A stretch of DNA of 64,000 nucleotides from Chitinophaga sp. CF418 (GCF_900142925.1 NZ_FRCN01000001.1:744001-808000); one strand, 5' to 3'. Numbered from the stretch's first letter, positions 35,948-45,829 are shown. Numbers and translations: made by a program. Notes: generated from the sequence alone by a model not told the origin.

Positions 35948-37289
35948 GTCGCAAGCATTCAATCGGGTTCTTATGAGCAGCCTTACGGGCAGGTGAAATT
36001 CCAAAGATGAGTCCTACGGCAGACGCCAGCACGAAAGACAGGAAGATGGATATGCCTGAAACAATGGTGTGTATGTCGGCCAGTTTATCAACCAGGTAGG
36101 CGCCTGAAATACCAAGTATCACACCGATCACTCCTCCGGTAAGACTGATCAACACCGACTCAAACAGGAACTGCATAACAATGTCTTTCTTCTGTGCGCC
36201 CAATGCCAGACGGATGCCTATCTCGCGCGTACGTTCCAGTACAGAAGCCAGCATAATGTTCATGATGCCAATGCCTCCTACCAGGAGTGAAATGCCTGCA
36301 ATGGCGCTTAGTACAATGTTGAATACGTCTTTGGTCTTCTGTTGTTGTTTGAGTAATTGCTCTGGAATAGTGATCTCAAAATCCAGTACATCATTGTGCC
36401 TGCGGCGCAACATGCGGCTGATGATAGTTGCCGATTCAGACAATGATTCTGCCGCATGTACCTGTATCACCAGTTCGTCCAGCTGGTGGAAGATCTTGTT
36501 TTGGGGAGGTTCATTATTTCTTCCGAAGAACATTCCGTTATCACCTGATCCCAGGTACAGGGAAGGATTCTTGTAACGGATCAGCGATGTCTGAATAGGT
36601 ATATAGATATCCAGGTTATAATCCCTGATACCAAGGTTGTCTTTGGTAGCTTTGCTGATTGTCTTTTCTTCTGTTACACCAATGATCTTCAGCCATTGTG
36701 TTCCGCATTTAATAGTTTTTCCAAGCGGATCTTCTGAGATAAAGAATTTACGTTTTACATCACTGCCGATGATACATACGCCTTCACCAGCCACGCGTTG
36801 CCGCTCATTGAATACCGTGCCTGCACCGATCTTAATGTTGTTGATCTCAAAGAAGGCCGGCTCAACTCCAACTATTTTCAGTTTGCTGCTTTTACTACCG
36901 TAGATGATATCCTGCTCCAGGATCATCTCCGGGCTGATAGCGGCTACAGTGGGAATGATGCGGCGGATGCTCTGTGCATCTTCAAGGCTTAATCCTTTGG
37001 AAAAACGGTTCTTTGTGGCAGCAGTTTTAGGTCCTGATTTTTCGTCTGATCCCTTTTGTTGCTCTTCTTCTTTTTTCTCTTCTGCCTTAGGTTTGATCAC
37101 AATGTTATTCACACCTACAAGCTTCATCTGCTCAAGGATCTCCGCTTGTGCGCCTCTGCCGATGGCCAGCATGGCGATGACCGCAGCTACACCGAAAATA
37201 ATTCCAAGTGCAGTGAGGAAAGAACGTAGCCGGTTCGCACCGAGGGAATCCAGGGCGATATATAGGTTGTTGAAATTACGGTCCAGCAT
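35940..37289 (-). CDS. MacB-type ABC permease (FtsX-like), without ATPase domain
   Basis: 449 residues: first membrane helix near 20-42, a large periplasmic MacB-type domain (about 45-300), and three C-terminal helices of the FtsX type (GIGIMNIMLASVLERTREIGIRLALGA is the conserved region around 340-370). A Lys/Glu-rich insert (KAEEKKEEEQQKGSDEK) is unusual. MacB normally has its ABC ATPase fused at the N-terminus, but here it is missing and no separate ATPase is adjacent. It starts 4 bp after the adaptor gene, so it is in an operon with it. Confidence 0.9.
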   Translation of the reverse strand: MLDRNFNNLYIALDSLGANRLRSFLTALGIIFGVAAVIAMLAIGRGAQAEILEQMKLVGVNNIVIKPKAEEKKEEEQQKGSDEKSGPKTAATKNRFSKGLSLEDAQSIRRIIPTVAAISPEMILEQDIIYGSKSSKLKIVGVEPAFFEINNIKIGAGTVFNERQRVAGEGVCIIGSDVKRKFFISEDPLGKTIKCGTQWLKIIGVTEEKTISKATKDNLGIRDYNLDIYIPIQTSLIRYKNPSLYLGSGDNGMFFGRNNEPPQNKIFHQLDELVIQVHAAESLSESATIISRMLRRRHNDVLDFEITIPEQLLKQQQKTKDVFNIVLSAIAGISLLVGGIGIMNIMLASVLERTREIGIRLALGAQKKDIVMQFLFESVLISLTGGVIGVILGISGAYLVDKLADIHTIVSGISIFLSFVLASAVGLIFGISPARKAAHKNPIECLRHD

Positions 37290-37293
37290 TACA

Positions 37294-38544
37294 TTATTTT
37301 AATGTCGTTATTTTCATGTCTTTTGCTGATGCCGGTTCAGAGAGATAAACAACCTCTCCTTCCGTCAGTCCTTTTTCAACAATCACTTCTTCATCATTGG
37401 ATTTACCCAGTACTACCTGTTGTTTGGAAATATTACCTGATTTGCTTTTATAAACATAACTGGTTTTACCGCTGGCGAAAACGGCTTCCAGCGGGATGAT
37501 CAGTTTACCAGGCAATTCACTGATCAGGATATTATTGGAGGTGGTCATTCCGGGTTTCAGAATGGAGTCCACTTTATTGAGTTTGATATTTACTTCGAAA
37601 ACCTTGGCAGTAGCGCCAGGACGGGTCTCACCGATATTGGCTACTGTCTTCACAATCCCTTCCATCTTCACTTCCGGGAATGCATCCAGTCCCATTGTCA
37701 CCTTCTGTGCCTGGTGTATCTTACTGATGTCAACTTCATTGATATATACTTTGGACAACATGGTGGAGAGGTCCGGAAGCATGGCTACGCGCGGGTCCCA
37801 GGAGCGTACAACCGAGCCGGTTTTCTTTTTACCACCGCTGGCCCAGTCATTGATATATACCAGCAATCCATTCTTTGGCGCTTTAATCATAAAGCGGCTT
37901 TTCAGTTCTTCCAACCTTCCTATCTGCCGGCCGAATTCGTCTGCTTCACGACGTGCCTGTACCATCTTTGTGGCAGCCTGTTGCTGTTTGATCTTGTAAT
38001 TGTCTTTCATCTGTACCAGGTCGCGCTGCGCCTTTTCCAGGTCTATCTCTGCCTGTCGGATGGTAGCGGGAGGCTCGTACTTACTCAGTTCCAGGGCCAG
38101 TTTTTTCTGTTCCATCTGGAATTGAAGATTGGTCATCTGATCACGAGCCTCCCTTAAAGTAAGTGCTGTATCCAGTGCCGTTTGGGTGACTGTTGAATTC
38201 GACTTCTCGAAAGATAGCTGCGCGTCGCTGATGCGTTTATTCACCAACGTTGGGTCCAGTGTGGCAATGTAATCGCCTTCTTTTACATGGGACCCCTCGG
38301 CCACCATATCCTGTATCTTGATCTCATCATAGATCTGGTTTGCCTGCAGATCTGCAGGTGCAGAGACGTAGACAGTATTTTCCGCTTCCAGTTCTCCTGA
38401 ACTGTTTACAACATCACGGAAACTACCTTTACGTACTTTGGCAGTAATGCTGCTGTCGGCAGCTTTACCAGAAAACAGAAAATAACAGATCGCAAGGACA
38501 GGAATAACAATGGTAGGCAGCAGCCACCTTTTCTTTTTAAGCAT
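37294..38544 (-). CDS. Periplasmic adaptor (MacA/HlyD-like membrane fusion protein)
   Basis: 416 residues with an N-terminal membrane helix (about 8-25). A lipoyl-like half-motif region (VAEGSHVKEGDYIATLDP) precedes a helical hairpin (about 100-215, with SFEKSNSTVTQTALDT and QQAATKMVQARREADEF) and the second half (FMIKAPKNGLLVYIND), followed by beta-barrel and C-terminal domains. This is the layout of adaptors linking an inner-membrane pump to TolC. First gene of the set adaptor - permease - TolC - coiled-coil protein. Confidence 0.92.
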   Translation of the reverse strand: MLKKKRWLLPTIVIPVLAICYFLFSGKAADSSITAKVRKGSFRDVVNSSGELEAENTVYVSAPADLQANQIYDEIKIQDMVAEGSHVKEGDYIATLDPTLVNKRISDAQLSFEKSNSTVTQTALDTALTLREARDQMTNLQFQMEQKKLALELSKYEPPATIRQAEIDLEKAQRDLVQMKDNYKIKQQQAATKMVQARREADEFGRQIGRLEELKSRFMIKAPKNGLLVYINDWASGGKKKTGSVVRSWDPRVAMLPDLSTMLSKVYINEVDISKIHQAQKVTMGLDAFPEVKMEGIVKTVANIGETRPGATAKVFEVNIKLNKVDSILKPGMTTSNNILISELPGKLIIPLEAVFASGKTSYVYKSKSGNISKQQVVLGKSNDEEVIVEKGLTEGEVVYLSEPASAKDMKITTLK

Positions 38545-38721
38545 AAGTGGGTAAATGGATTATGAAAGGCCGGGACACTATCTAGCTACAGACACGTTAT
38601 AAAAGTAATTGTCCATTTGAAAAATAAATGTTAAAAGTACCTGCATTAGCAACCATTATCGACAAATGGCGTACTTATAGGTCCCATTTCCTCCACTCTA
38701 TCGACTATCGACTTTAAACAC

Positions 38722-38729
38722 TATTTTTG
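38722..38729 (+). promoter_or_regulatory. -7 box (TATTTTTG) for the GNAT-like gene
   Basis: TATTTTTG lies 19 bases before ATG 38749, giving a short leader of about 14 bases. No TTG at the usual distance. Confidence 0.45.
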
Positions 38730-38748
38730 CACCTCAAATTAGCTCCCT

Positions 38749-39909
38749 ATGGAACTGGTGATCGTAAATAATAAAGAGACAGCAAGGCAATTTCTTAACA
38801 CACATGTGGTCCTGAACAAACATATTCCTGAGTGGATACGGCCGTTGGACAAAGATATCGAACAGGTATTCGATCCCCAGAAGAACAAAGCTTTCAGACA
38901 GGGGGAATGTATACGCTGGATCCTGAAGGATAAAAACGGTAAACTGATCGGGCGTATTGCCGCCTTTGTAAATAAAAAATACAAGACAAAAGGAGATACC
39001 CAACCGACAGGTGGTATTGGATTCTTTGATTGCATCAATGACCAGGCAGCCGCCAACCTGCTGTTTGATACTGCCCGCGACTGGCTGAAAGAGAGGGGTA
39101 TGGGAGCAATGGACGGCCCTATTAATTTCGGGGAGCGTGACCGCTGGTGGGGATTGCTGGTAGAAGGATTTTATGAGCCGCTTTACGGTATGAACTTCAA
39201 TCCGCCTTATTATAAAGAGCTGATGGAGACATATGGCTTCAAGCCGTTTTTCGAGCAGATCTGTTATTCCATGGGTGTAGATACACAGTTGCAGGATAAA
39301 TTCTTCGCACGGCATGCAGCCATTGCAAAGGATCCTGCCTTTCATGCGGAATATATCAATAAGAAGAACCTGGAAAAATACGCAGAGGATTTCACCATTA
39401 TATACAACAAGGCATGGGCCAGGCATGAAGGCGGTAAGGATATTACCAAACAACAGGCACTGAATATCTTCAAACAGATGGCTCCCGCTATGGACGAAAA
39501 GATCGTCTGGTTTGCGTATCACAACAATGAACCTGTTGCCTGCTGGCTGAACCTGCCGGAACTGAACCAGTTTTTCAAACATATGAACGGAAAGTTCGGC
39601 CTCTTCCAGAAACTACAGTTTGTGTACATGAAACTGATGAAGAAGTGTAAGAAATTCACGGGGATAGTATTTGGTGTGGTACCAGAGTTTCAGGGTAAGG
39701 GAGTGGATGCTTTTATGATCGTAGAAGGAGCCAAGGTGATACAGGGTACACTTTCCTACAGGCAGTATGAGCTGCAATGGATAGGTGACTTTAATCCTAA
39801 AATGCTGAATATTGCCGAAAGCCTGGGTACTCGGCCCAGCCGTAAGCTTATTACCTATCGCTATCTTTTTGACAGGACAAAAGAATTCCACCGTCATCCT
39901 ATGCTTTAA
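38749..39909 (+). CDS. GNAT-fold protein (YghO-like)
   Basis: 386 residues. The C-terminal part contains a GNAT-like segment (FTGIVFGVVPEFQGKGVDAFMIVEG, where Q-G-K-G matches the acetyl-CoA loop), and the N-terminal part includes IGRIAAFVNKKY and IGFFDCINDQ, which recall another half of the same fold. The overall size and pattern fit the YghO-like group of acyltransferase-fold proteins. The substrate is unknown. It stands alone between the divergent efflux operon and the hybrid kinase. Confidence 0.7.
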   Translation: MELVIVNNKETARQFLNTHVVLNKHIPEWIRPLDKDIEQVFDPQKNKAFRQGECIRWILKDKNGKLIGRIAAFVNKKYKTKGDTQPTGGIGFFDCINDQAAANLLFDTARDWLKERGMGAMDGPINFGERDRWWGLLVEGFYEPLYGMNFNPPYYKELMETYGFKPFFEQICYSMGVDTQLQDKFFARHAAIAKDPAFHAEYINKKNLEKYAEDFTIIYNKAWARHEGGKDITKQQALNIFKQMAPAMDEKIVWFAYHNNEPVACWLNLPELNQFFKHMNGKFGLFQKLQFVYMKLMKKCKKFTGIVFGVVPEFQGKGVDAFMIVEGAKVIQGTLSYRQYELQWIGDFNPKMLNIAESLGTRPSRKLITYRYLFDRTKEFHRHPML

Positions 39910-39976
39910 CGGTTGCACAAACATACTCCCCGGGGTGCAACATGGCGCTCCTTACAGAGTTGGAACGGCCATTTCT

Positions 39977-41368
39977 CTAACGGGGGACATTAATAACAGG
40001 AAGGGGCCGGAGATGCCGGATAATGACATTATAGATCTCTTTTTCCCGGAAAGGCTTCAGGAGGTAATCATCAAACCCCGCATCAATGAATTCCCGGTTA
40101 CCGGGCATGGTAGTATCTGCCGTCAGGGCTAGCACGGGTACCCGTGCTTTGGCGGGCTCTTTATCTTCCCGTATCCTTTTTACCACTTCTACTCCGGTCA
40201 TACGGGGCATCTGGAGGTCGAGCAGCACCATATCGTAATTATTACAGACAAATAATTCGTAGGCGGCAACCCCGTCTGGCGCTTTATCAAATCTGCACTG
40301 CCAGCGGGTCAGGATCTTTTCCATGAGGATCAGGTTCATTTCCTGATCATCTGCCACCAGTATATACCGATCTTTCATAAACTGACCGGTCATCTGGCTA
40401 ACCTCCTGCTGGGTAACGACGATGGTTTGCGGCGGAGGTAAGCCCCGGTAGCTGAGGGAGCAGGAAAAACAGCTGCCTTTTCCCGGTGTGCTCTCTACGA
40501 TTAACTGACCGTCGTGTAATTCCACCAGCGCCCGGACAAGCGCCAGTCCCAATCCGGCTCCGTGCAGGACGCCTGCAGCAGAGGTCCTGTTGTACATATA
40601 TTGATCAAATATAAAGGGTAGTCTTTCCTGCGTAATACCGCTGCCAGTATCGCTTATCCGGATATTTACCTGTACGTCTCCTGATACCAGTTTTTCTACC
40701 TGCATATAGCAGTGTACGCTACCGGTATCGGTATATTTAATAGCATTTTCCACGAGACAGAAAAGGATCCGGCTGAGACGTTCACCATCTCCACTCACTT
40801 CCAGCTGCTGTTCTCCTTCGCAGGAAACTTCAAACATGAGATGTTTGTTGTGCGCCCGGGAAGACAGTTTAGCGGTAACAGTATCAAATATTTTATAAGG
40901 CGAAAAAGGATAAGTATCAAGATGCAACTTCCCCTTCTGTAACCAGCCCAGCTCCTGGATATTCTGTTGTATCTGCATCAGCATACCGGCTGCATTTTCA
41001 ACAGTGCCCAGCAGTTCCCGCTGATTATAATCCAGCGCAGTATAAGACAGCTGTTCACTAAACCCGATAATAGCATTCAAAGGCGTCCGCATTTCCTGGC
41101 TGATATTATTGATGATATTCAAACGGGTATCCATCTTTTCTTTCCCGGTACGATTTATGTGTATTATTTGTTTTCGGAGATGCCAGACATAATACAAGAG
41201 AACAAGCACAAACGCGAACAACAGCACAGGCAATAAAAATGATGAATCAATGACAGTAATAACTGCCGGAACAGTGATGTCGTTTACTGATGGGGTATTT
41301 ACAATCACGAACAGGAAGAGTGTATATGGGATTAATCCAAAAGCAAGCGATAGATACATCGTATGCAA
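39977..41368 (-). CDS. Hybrid histidine kinase/response regulator lacking the phospho-acceptor His
   Basis: 463 residues with two N-terminal hydrophobic segments (about 4-24 and 45-62), a HisKA-like region, an ATPase domain (N box ENAIKYTD, DTGSGITQ, GAGLGLALVRALVELH) and a C-terminal receiver with an acidic DDQ, LLDLQMPRMTG carrying the acceptor Asp, and LKPF. In the H box, where a His is expected (SHEMRTPLN), the sequence is SQEMRTPLN: residue 91 is Gln (codon CAG, complement of 41096-41098). The ATPase and receiver are otherwise intact, so this is not general decay. It may be a signalling pseudo-kinase, act as a phosphatase, or receive phosphate from elsewhere. Confidence 0.88.
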   Translation of the reverse strand: MHTMYLSLAFGLIPYTLFLFVIVNTPSVNDITVPAVITVIDSSFLLPVLLFAFVLVLLYYVWHLRKQIIHINRTGKEKMDTRLNIINNISQEMRTPLNAIIGFSEQLSYTALDYNQRELLGTVENAAGMLMQIQQNIQELGWLQKGKLHLDTYPFSPYKIFDTVTAKLSSRAHNKHLMFEVSCEGEQQLEVSGDGERLSRILFCLVENAIKYTDTGSVHCYMQVEKLVSGDVQVNIRISDTGSGITQERLPFIFDQYMYNRTSAAGVLHGAGLGLALVRALVELHDGQLIVESTPGKGSCFSCSLSYRGLPPPQTIVVTQQEVSQMTGQFMKDRYILVADDQEMNLILMEKILTRWQCRFDKAPDGVAAYELFVCNNYDMVLLDLQMPRMTGVEVVKRIREDKEPAKARVPVLALTADTTMPGNREFIDAGFDDYLLKPFREKEIYNVIIRHLRPLPVINVPR

Positions 41369-41639
41369 TTAAAAGATGAATAAAGTTGGCGTGGCGTTAA
41401 ACTAACAATCAATTAAGAGTTCCTGACTCTTCTAAACCCGGTCTTTTAACAGGCTACATTGATGTACCGAATTTAATTAAAAGCTGTGAGATGGAAAATT
41501 ATTTCCCTTTCGTGTTATGTTCCGGCAGAGAAATTAGGAGTATATTTATCATGAGCTGATACACTCCACTATTACCTGTTAATACTATGTCCAACAGCCA
41601 ATGCGGAGGCTCCCAAAACTATTGTGAATTATACGCAAT

Positions 41640-43733
41640 ATGACGTCAGGTATGTACTTTAAACAAGAGGTGCTACGAATGACAGGCGGTGTCCTGTTGT
41701 TTTATGTGACCTATATCATTTTATTATTATGCTCTTTACTGCTGACGGCAGCCTGTACCTGGAGCGGAAGTACGCTTATTGTCTACGCTTCTTACCATGG
41801 CATTTCCGGCATATTTGTATCCATGGCAGGTGCCGTGCTGGTACTAATAGGCATTTTGCAGGCAGTTTTCATTGTGCTGTTCCTCTTTAGCTGGCATAAG
41901 ACCGCTGTGCCCTACCGTACCGTTGTTACAGAGAAAGAACAACCTGTGTTGTTTGATTTTATACACAAACTTGTAAAGCAGGCAAAGGCCCCCTTGCCGA
42001 AAAAAGTCTATCTCGTACCAGATGTCAATGCAGTGGTATTTCACTCTCCTGGTATTATGGGGCTTTTCGGTGGAGCAGACAAAAACCTGGTGATAGGACT
42101 CGGCATGGTGAACAGCCTTAATATCAGTGAGTTTAAAATGGTGCTGGCACACGAGTTCGGGCATTTCTCACAACGCAGTATGAAACTGGTCCTGCACGTA
42201 TATACGATCAACAGGATCATTTACAATATTCTCTACGAAAATAAAAGCTGGCGGAATGCTATCATATGGCTTTCCAACAAAGGACTGTTAGCGGCATTGT
42301 TATCCCGCCTGTTTGTGATACTGGCGGCAGGCTTACATTATCTTTTCCGGAATATGCATGCGCTGATCAACCGGCAGTATATGCGCTTAAGCCGTGAAAT
42401 GGAATTTAATGCCGATGAAGTAGCGCTTTCTATCTGCGGGACAGACACCGCCATTTCTGCCATGCGCCGGGCAGAAATGAGCAATGCCTGTTTTCAGCAG
42501 CTGCTGCAAAGCGTAACGACGTGGTCGCGGCAACAGCGGTTCATCCGGAATATTTATGAAGCGCATAGCATGCTCATAAAATATCATGCGAAACAGCACA
42601 GTACTCCCCTGGACCATCAACAACTGCCACAGTATAATGACGACCAATTCGGCACTACGGTGAAAAGCCAGGTGCAGTTCCGTGATCACTGGGCATCGCA
42701 TCCTACACAGGAGGAACGCGAACAACGTTACCAGGCGGCCAACATTCCCGGAGTGACGATCATGCAAAGTGCATGGACGCTGTTTCATGATGCGGAAAGA
42801 TTACAGGAGCAGATGTCCCGGCAGGTCTACCAGGTACTGACGCCGGAAGAAACGCCCGGACACTGGGAGCCTGCGGAAGATCTTATCAGGGAGATTGAAG
42901 CATTCCATGAGCAGTATACTTTTCCTGCTCCGTATAACAACTATTACGACGACAGGCCTTTCTCTGACATTCCTTCCGGCAGACTGGAACCTTTTTCTGA
43001 GGAAGAACAAACATTGTACACCCTTTCTACTCTATATGCAAAAGAACACCGCCAACAGATCCGTCATTACTTCCGGGATGTGCAGGACGCGGCTACCTTA
43101 CAGGCGATTGTCTGCAGAGAGATCCAGGTAACGCAATTCACTTATGGGAATGTGCAGTACCGCAGTAATGAAGCATCGAGGATACTGGATAAATTGCAGC
43201 AGCAGATCAGCAGGGACGGGGAATGGCTGCAGGAACATGACCTGCTCGCCCTTCGTTATCATTATACCTTTGCGCTGCAAACGGCACTGGAAGCAGCTAC
43301 TAACTTGCAGGAACAGTACAAACGTATTCTTTCACATCAGACCAGGGCGGGTGCGCTCAATGAAATAGCTGCCATCATTATCGAAAGTATTCCGGTCTTT
43401 TATAGCGGTAATGATACTCCCCCGTCAAAAACGGATCCCCGGCTCCAGATGCTGCGGCAGGAGGCGGAACAACTGCAACAGTTATTGCAGGATCTTTTGT
43501 TTCAGCATCATATCAGCGACCAGTGGGAACCGGACCTGCAGCAAAAGGTGACGCATTTTATTCAATACCAGTATCCTTACCTACGGGAACACCTGCCATT
43601 GCCGGAAGAACTGGAAGCTATGCACGAGATCAGCACTGCCGTATCTGACCATTACAATAACAGCATTGTACTGATGAAAAAAGCCTTTCTTTATCGTTGT
43701 CTTGACTTCAGCGAGCTGTCTGTTGCTCATTGA
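41640..43733 (+). CDS. Membrane-bound M48-family metalloprotease
   Basis: 697 residues. Two hydrophobic segments precede the catalytic domain (about 15-40 and 58-85). The zinc motif is HEFGH at 171-175 in MVLAHEFGHFSQRS, and the third ligand is likely the Glu of EMEFNADEVAL (about 255). VYLVPDVNAVVFHSPG before it is the M48 lead-in strand. The C-terminal ~400 residues are helical and Gln/Glu-rich with no known domain, making it much longer than HtpX (about 290). Substrates unknown; likely membrane-protein or envelope quality control. Confidence 0.85.
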   Translation: MTSGMYFKQEVLRMTGGVLLFYVTYIILLLCSLLLTAACTWSGSTLIVYASYHGISGIFVSMAGAVLVLIGILQAVFIVLFLFSWHKTAVPYRTVVTEKEQPVLFDFIHKLVKQAKAPLPKKVYLVPDVNAVVFHSPGIMGLFGGADKNLVIGLGMVNSLNISEFKMVLAHEFGHFSQRSMKLVLHVYTINRIIYNILYENKSWRNAIIWLSNKGLLAALLSRLFVILAAGLHYLFRNMHALINRQYMRLSREMEFNADEVALSICGTDTAISAMRRAEMSNACFQQLLQSVTTWSRQQRFIRNIYEAHSMLIKYHAKQHSTPLDHQQLPQYNDDQFGTTVKSQVQFRDHWASHPTQEEREQRYQAANIPGVTIMQSAWTLFHDAERLQEQMSRQVYQVLTPEETPGHWEPAEDLIREIEAFHEQYTFPAPYNNYYDDRPFSDIPSGRLEPFSEEEQTLYTLSTLYAKEHRQQIRHYFRDVQDAATLQAIVCREIQVTQFTYGNVQYRSNEASRILDKLQQQISRDGEWLQEHDLLALRYHYTFALQTALEAATNLQEQYKRILSHQTRAGALNEIAAIIIESIPVFYSGNDTPPSKTDPRLQMLRQEAEQLQQLLQDLLFQHHISDQWEPDLQQKVTHFIQYQYPYLREHLPLPEELEAMHEISTAVSDHYNNSIVLMKKAFLYRCLDFSELSVAH

Positions 43734-43855
43734 CGGTTTACTTTTCTTAATATGTAAGTAGTTACCATCCCGGCAGGTACTATGAACTATGGGGCAGCGG
43801 CTAGGGACTATGGACAATTTTCTGTACTTTCGGCCCTCGCGAATGCGTTGTATAT

Positions 43856-45745
43856 ATGGAGAATTTTATCGTTTCAGCCCGTAAATACCGTCCACAGAAT
43901 TTTTCAACCGTAGTCGGACAATCACATATTACGACCACCCTTAAAAATGCGATCCGTAACAATCAGCTGGCACATGCCTTCCTGTTCTGCGGTCCGAGAG
44001 GTGTGGGTAAAACAACCTGTGCCCGTATACTGGCCAAAACAATCAACTGTGAGAACCTGCAGCCTGACGGAGAAGCATGTAATCAATGTCATTCCTGTAC
44101 TTCTTTCAACGAAGGAAGCTCCTTCAATATCCACGAGCTGGATGCTGCTTCCAACAACTCCGTAGATGATATCCGGACGCTGGTAGAGCAGGTACGTTTC
44201 GCACCTCAGGCGGGAAAATATAAGATATACATCATAGATGAGGTTCACATGCTCAGTTCTTCCGCATTCAATGCGTTCCTGAAAACGCTGGAAGAACCCC
44301 CTTCTTATGCCATCTTCATCCTGGCTACCACAGAAAAGCACAAGATCCTTCCGACTATCCTGAGCCGGTGTCAGATCTTTGATTTCAAACGTATCACTAT
44401 CCAGGATACGGTAGACCATCTGCAGGAGATTTGTCAAAAGGAGCATATCCAGGCAGAATCTGATGCACTGCACCTGGTGGCGCAGAAAACGGATGGCTGT
44501 ATGCGTGACTCACTCAGCACACTGGATAAGATCGTCAGCTTCACCGGCGGGCACCTGACTTACCAGAACACGCTGGAGCATCTGAACATCCTGGATTACG
44601 ATTATTTCTTTAAAGTGATGGAGGCCGTGCTGCAACAGGATGTTGCCACTGCCCTGTTGATATTTGACGAGATCTTACAGAAAGGTTTTGAGGGAGATAA
44701 CTTCCTGAACGGCTGGGCGGAGTTTCTCCGTAACCTGCTGATGAGCAAGGAAGAAAAGGTGCTGCACCTGGTGGAAGTATCCGGTAATCTCAAGGACAGG
44801 TACAAGCAGATGTCCGGCAAGGTAAGCCCGTCTTACCTGATCACGGCACTGCACCTGCTGAATGAGACGGAGATCAACTACAGGATGGCGCGCAACAAAA
44901 GGTTGCATGTGGAAATGGCGCTGATCAAGCTATGTTTCCTTCAGCAAGCCGTTACCTTAGTCAGCGATGACCAAACCGGAGAGGTAGTAAAAAAAAAACT
45001 GGTAGCTGATGGCGCCGTACCTCAGAAACTGAGGTCTTCCTTTATACAGGCGGCGCCGGGACCTAAGCCGATGGCAGGCCAGTCGGCTACTACCGGTTCC
45101 ATAGCTGCCAATGAAGCAAGACTGACCATTGAGACACCCCCTCCGGCTGTCAACCAGCATATACAACAAACAGCTGCCCAGCCCGTACAGCCTGTACAAC
45201 GGCAAGCACCTCCGGTGCAGCCCGCTACAGCGCCTGTAACGTCAACGACGGCCACTGCGCCCCGACCGGGCCAGGCTGCCGGTCCTCAACCGAAACTGAC
45301 CGGTCTTGCCGCCATGAAGGAGGCGCTGGCAGCAAAACAAACAGTGCAATCGGTACGGGAGATCATCCCTATCACCCTGGGAGCGCTCCATGTATACTGG
45401 GAGGAATTCATAGATACTTTCAGACAGGCTAACAAAATGACAGTTGTGAGCAATCTTCAGCTGGCTGTTATTAATCTGGCAGGACCTGAGGAAATAGCCA
45501 TTGTAAGCAGGAATATTGTGCAATTCCGCTTCATGGAAGAAGAAAAGCTTTCTATTTCGGCTTTCTTCAAAGAAAAGTTTCATAACCCGGCCATCGTGCT
45601 GACCTTACAGCTCGATGAGACCCAGCAGACGATGGATATTGGCCCCGCGCCACTTTCCAGCCGTGAACAGTTCCAGAAGATGACAGAAAAATATCCGCTG
45701 ATAAAGGAACTGAAAGATAAGTTGAATATGGAACTGGATTTTTAA
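43856..45745 (+). CDS. dnaX: DNA polymerase III subunits gamma/tau
   Basis: 629 residues. Clamp-loader ATPase: Walker A GPRGVGKTT at 46-54, zinc Cys65/75/78/81, Walker B IYIIDEVHML, and sensor region LATTEKHKILPTILSRC. Domains I-III end near residue 375; a Pro/Ala/Gln-rich linker (about 390-485) and a tau-type C-terminal domain follow. At 44989-44998 there is a run of ten A at codons 378-381. Slipping by one base in either direction leads to a stop within 2-3 codons after the run, giving a product of about 382-384 residues that would match gamma, as known for Thermus dnaX. The next gene, pyruvate dehydrogenase E2, is 85 bp downstream. Confidence 0.95.
   Translation: MENFIVSARKYRPQNFSTVVGQSHITTTLKNAIRNNQLAHAFLFCGPRGVGKTTCARILAKTINCENLQPDGEACNQCHSCTSFNEGSSFNIHELDAASNNSVDDIRTLVEQVRFAPQAGKYKIYIIDEVHMLSSSAFNAFLKTLEEPPSYAIFILATTEKHKILPTILSRCQIFDFKRITIQDTVDHLQEICQKEHIQAESDALHLVAQKTDGCMRDSLSTLDKIVSFTGGHLTYQNTLEHLNILDYDYFFKVMEAVLQQDVATALLIFDEILQKGFEGDNFLNGWAEFLRNLLMSKEEKVLHLVEVSGNLKDRYKQMSGKVSPSYLITALHLLNETEINYRMARNKRLHVEMALIKLCFLQQAVTLVSDDQTGEVVKKKLVADGAVPQKLRSSFIQAAPGPKPMAGQSATTGSIAANEARLTIETPPPAVNQHIQQTAAQPVQPVQRQAPPVQPATAPVTSTTATAPRPGQAAGPQPKLTGLAAMKEALAAKQTVQSVREIIPITLGALHVYWEEFIDTFRQANKMTVVSNLQLAVINLAGPEEIAIVSRNIVQFRFMEEEKLSISAFFKEKFHNPAIVLTLQLDETQQTMDIGPAPLSSREQFQKMTEKYPLIKELKDKLNMELDF
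44989..44998 (+). promoter_or_regulatory. A10 slippage site in dnaX
   Basis: GTA GTA AAA AAA AAA CTG contains ten consecutive A. One extra A gives AAA ACT GGT AGC TGA (stop); one fewer gives AAC TGG TAG (stop). The site falls at the border between the clamp-loader core and the linker. The sequence is direct; function as a programmed site is inferred from Thermus and E. coli dnaX. Confidence 0.65.
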
Positions 45746-45800
45746 GGGGTTTACAGAAATATCTTCTGTAATCTAACTTTCACAATTCGCATTTCTTTTG

Positions 45801-45808
45801 TAGGTTTG
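45801..45808 (+). promoter_or_regulatory. -7 box (TAGGTTTG) deciding the E2 start
   Basis: TAGGTTTG lies 21 bases before ATG 45830 and overlaps the longer frame that begins at TTG 45806, which argues for the ATG start. Confidence 0.5.
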
Positions 45809-45829
45809 GGCAAAATTTGGAAAAATACT

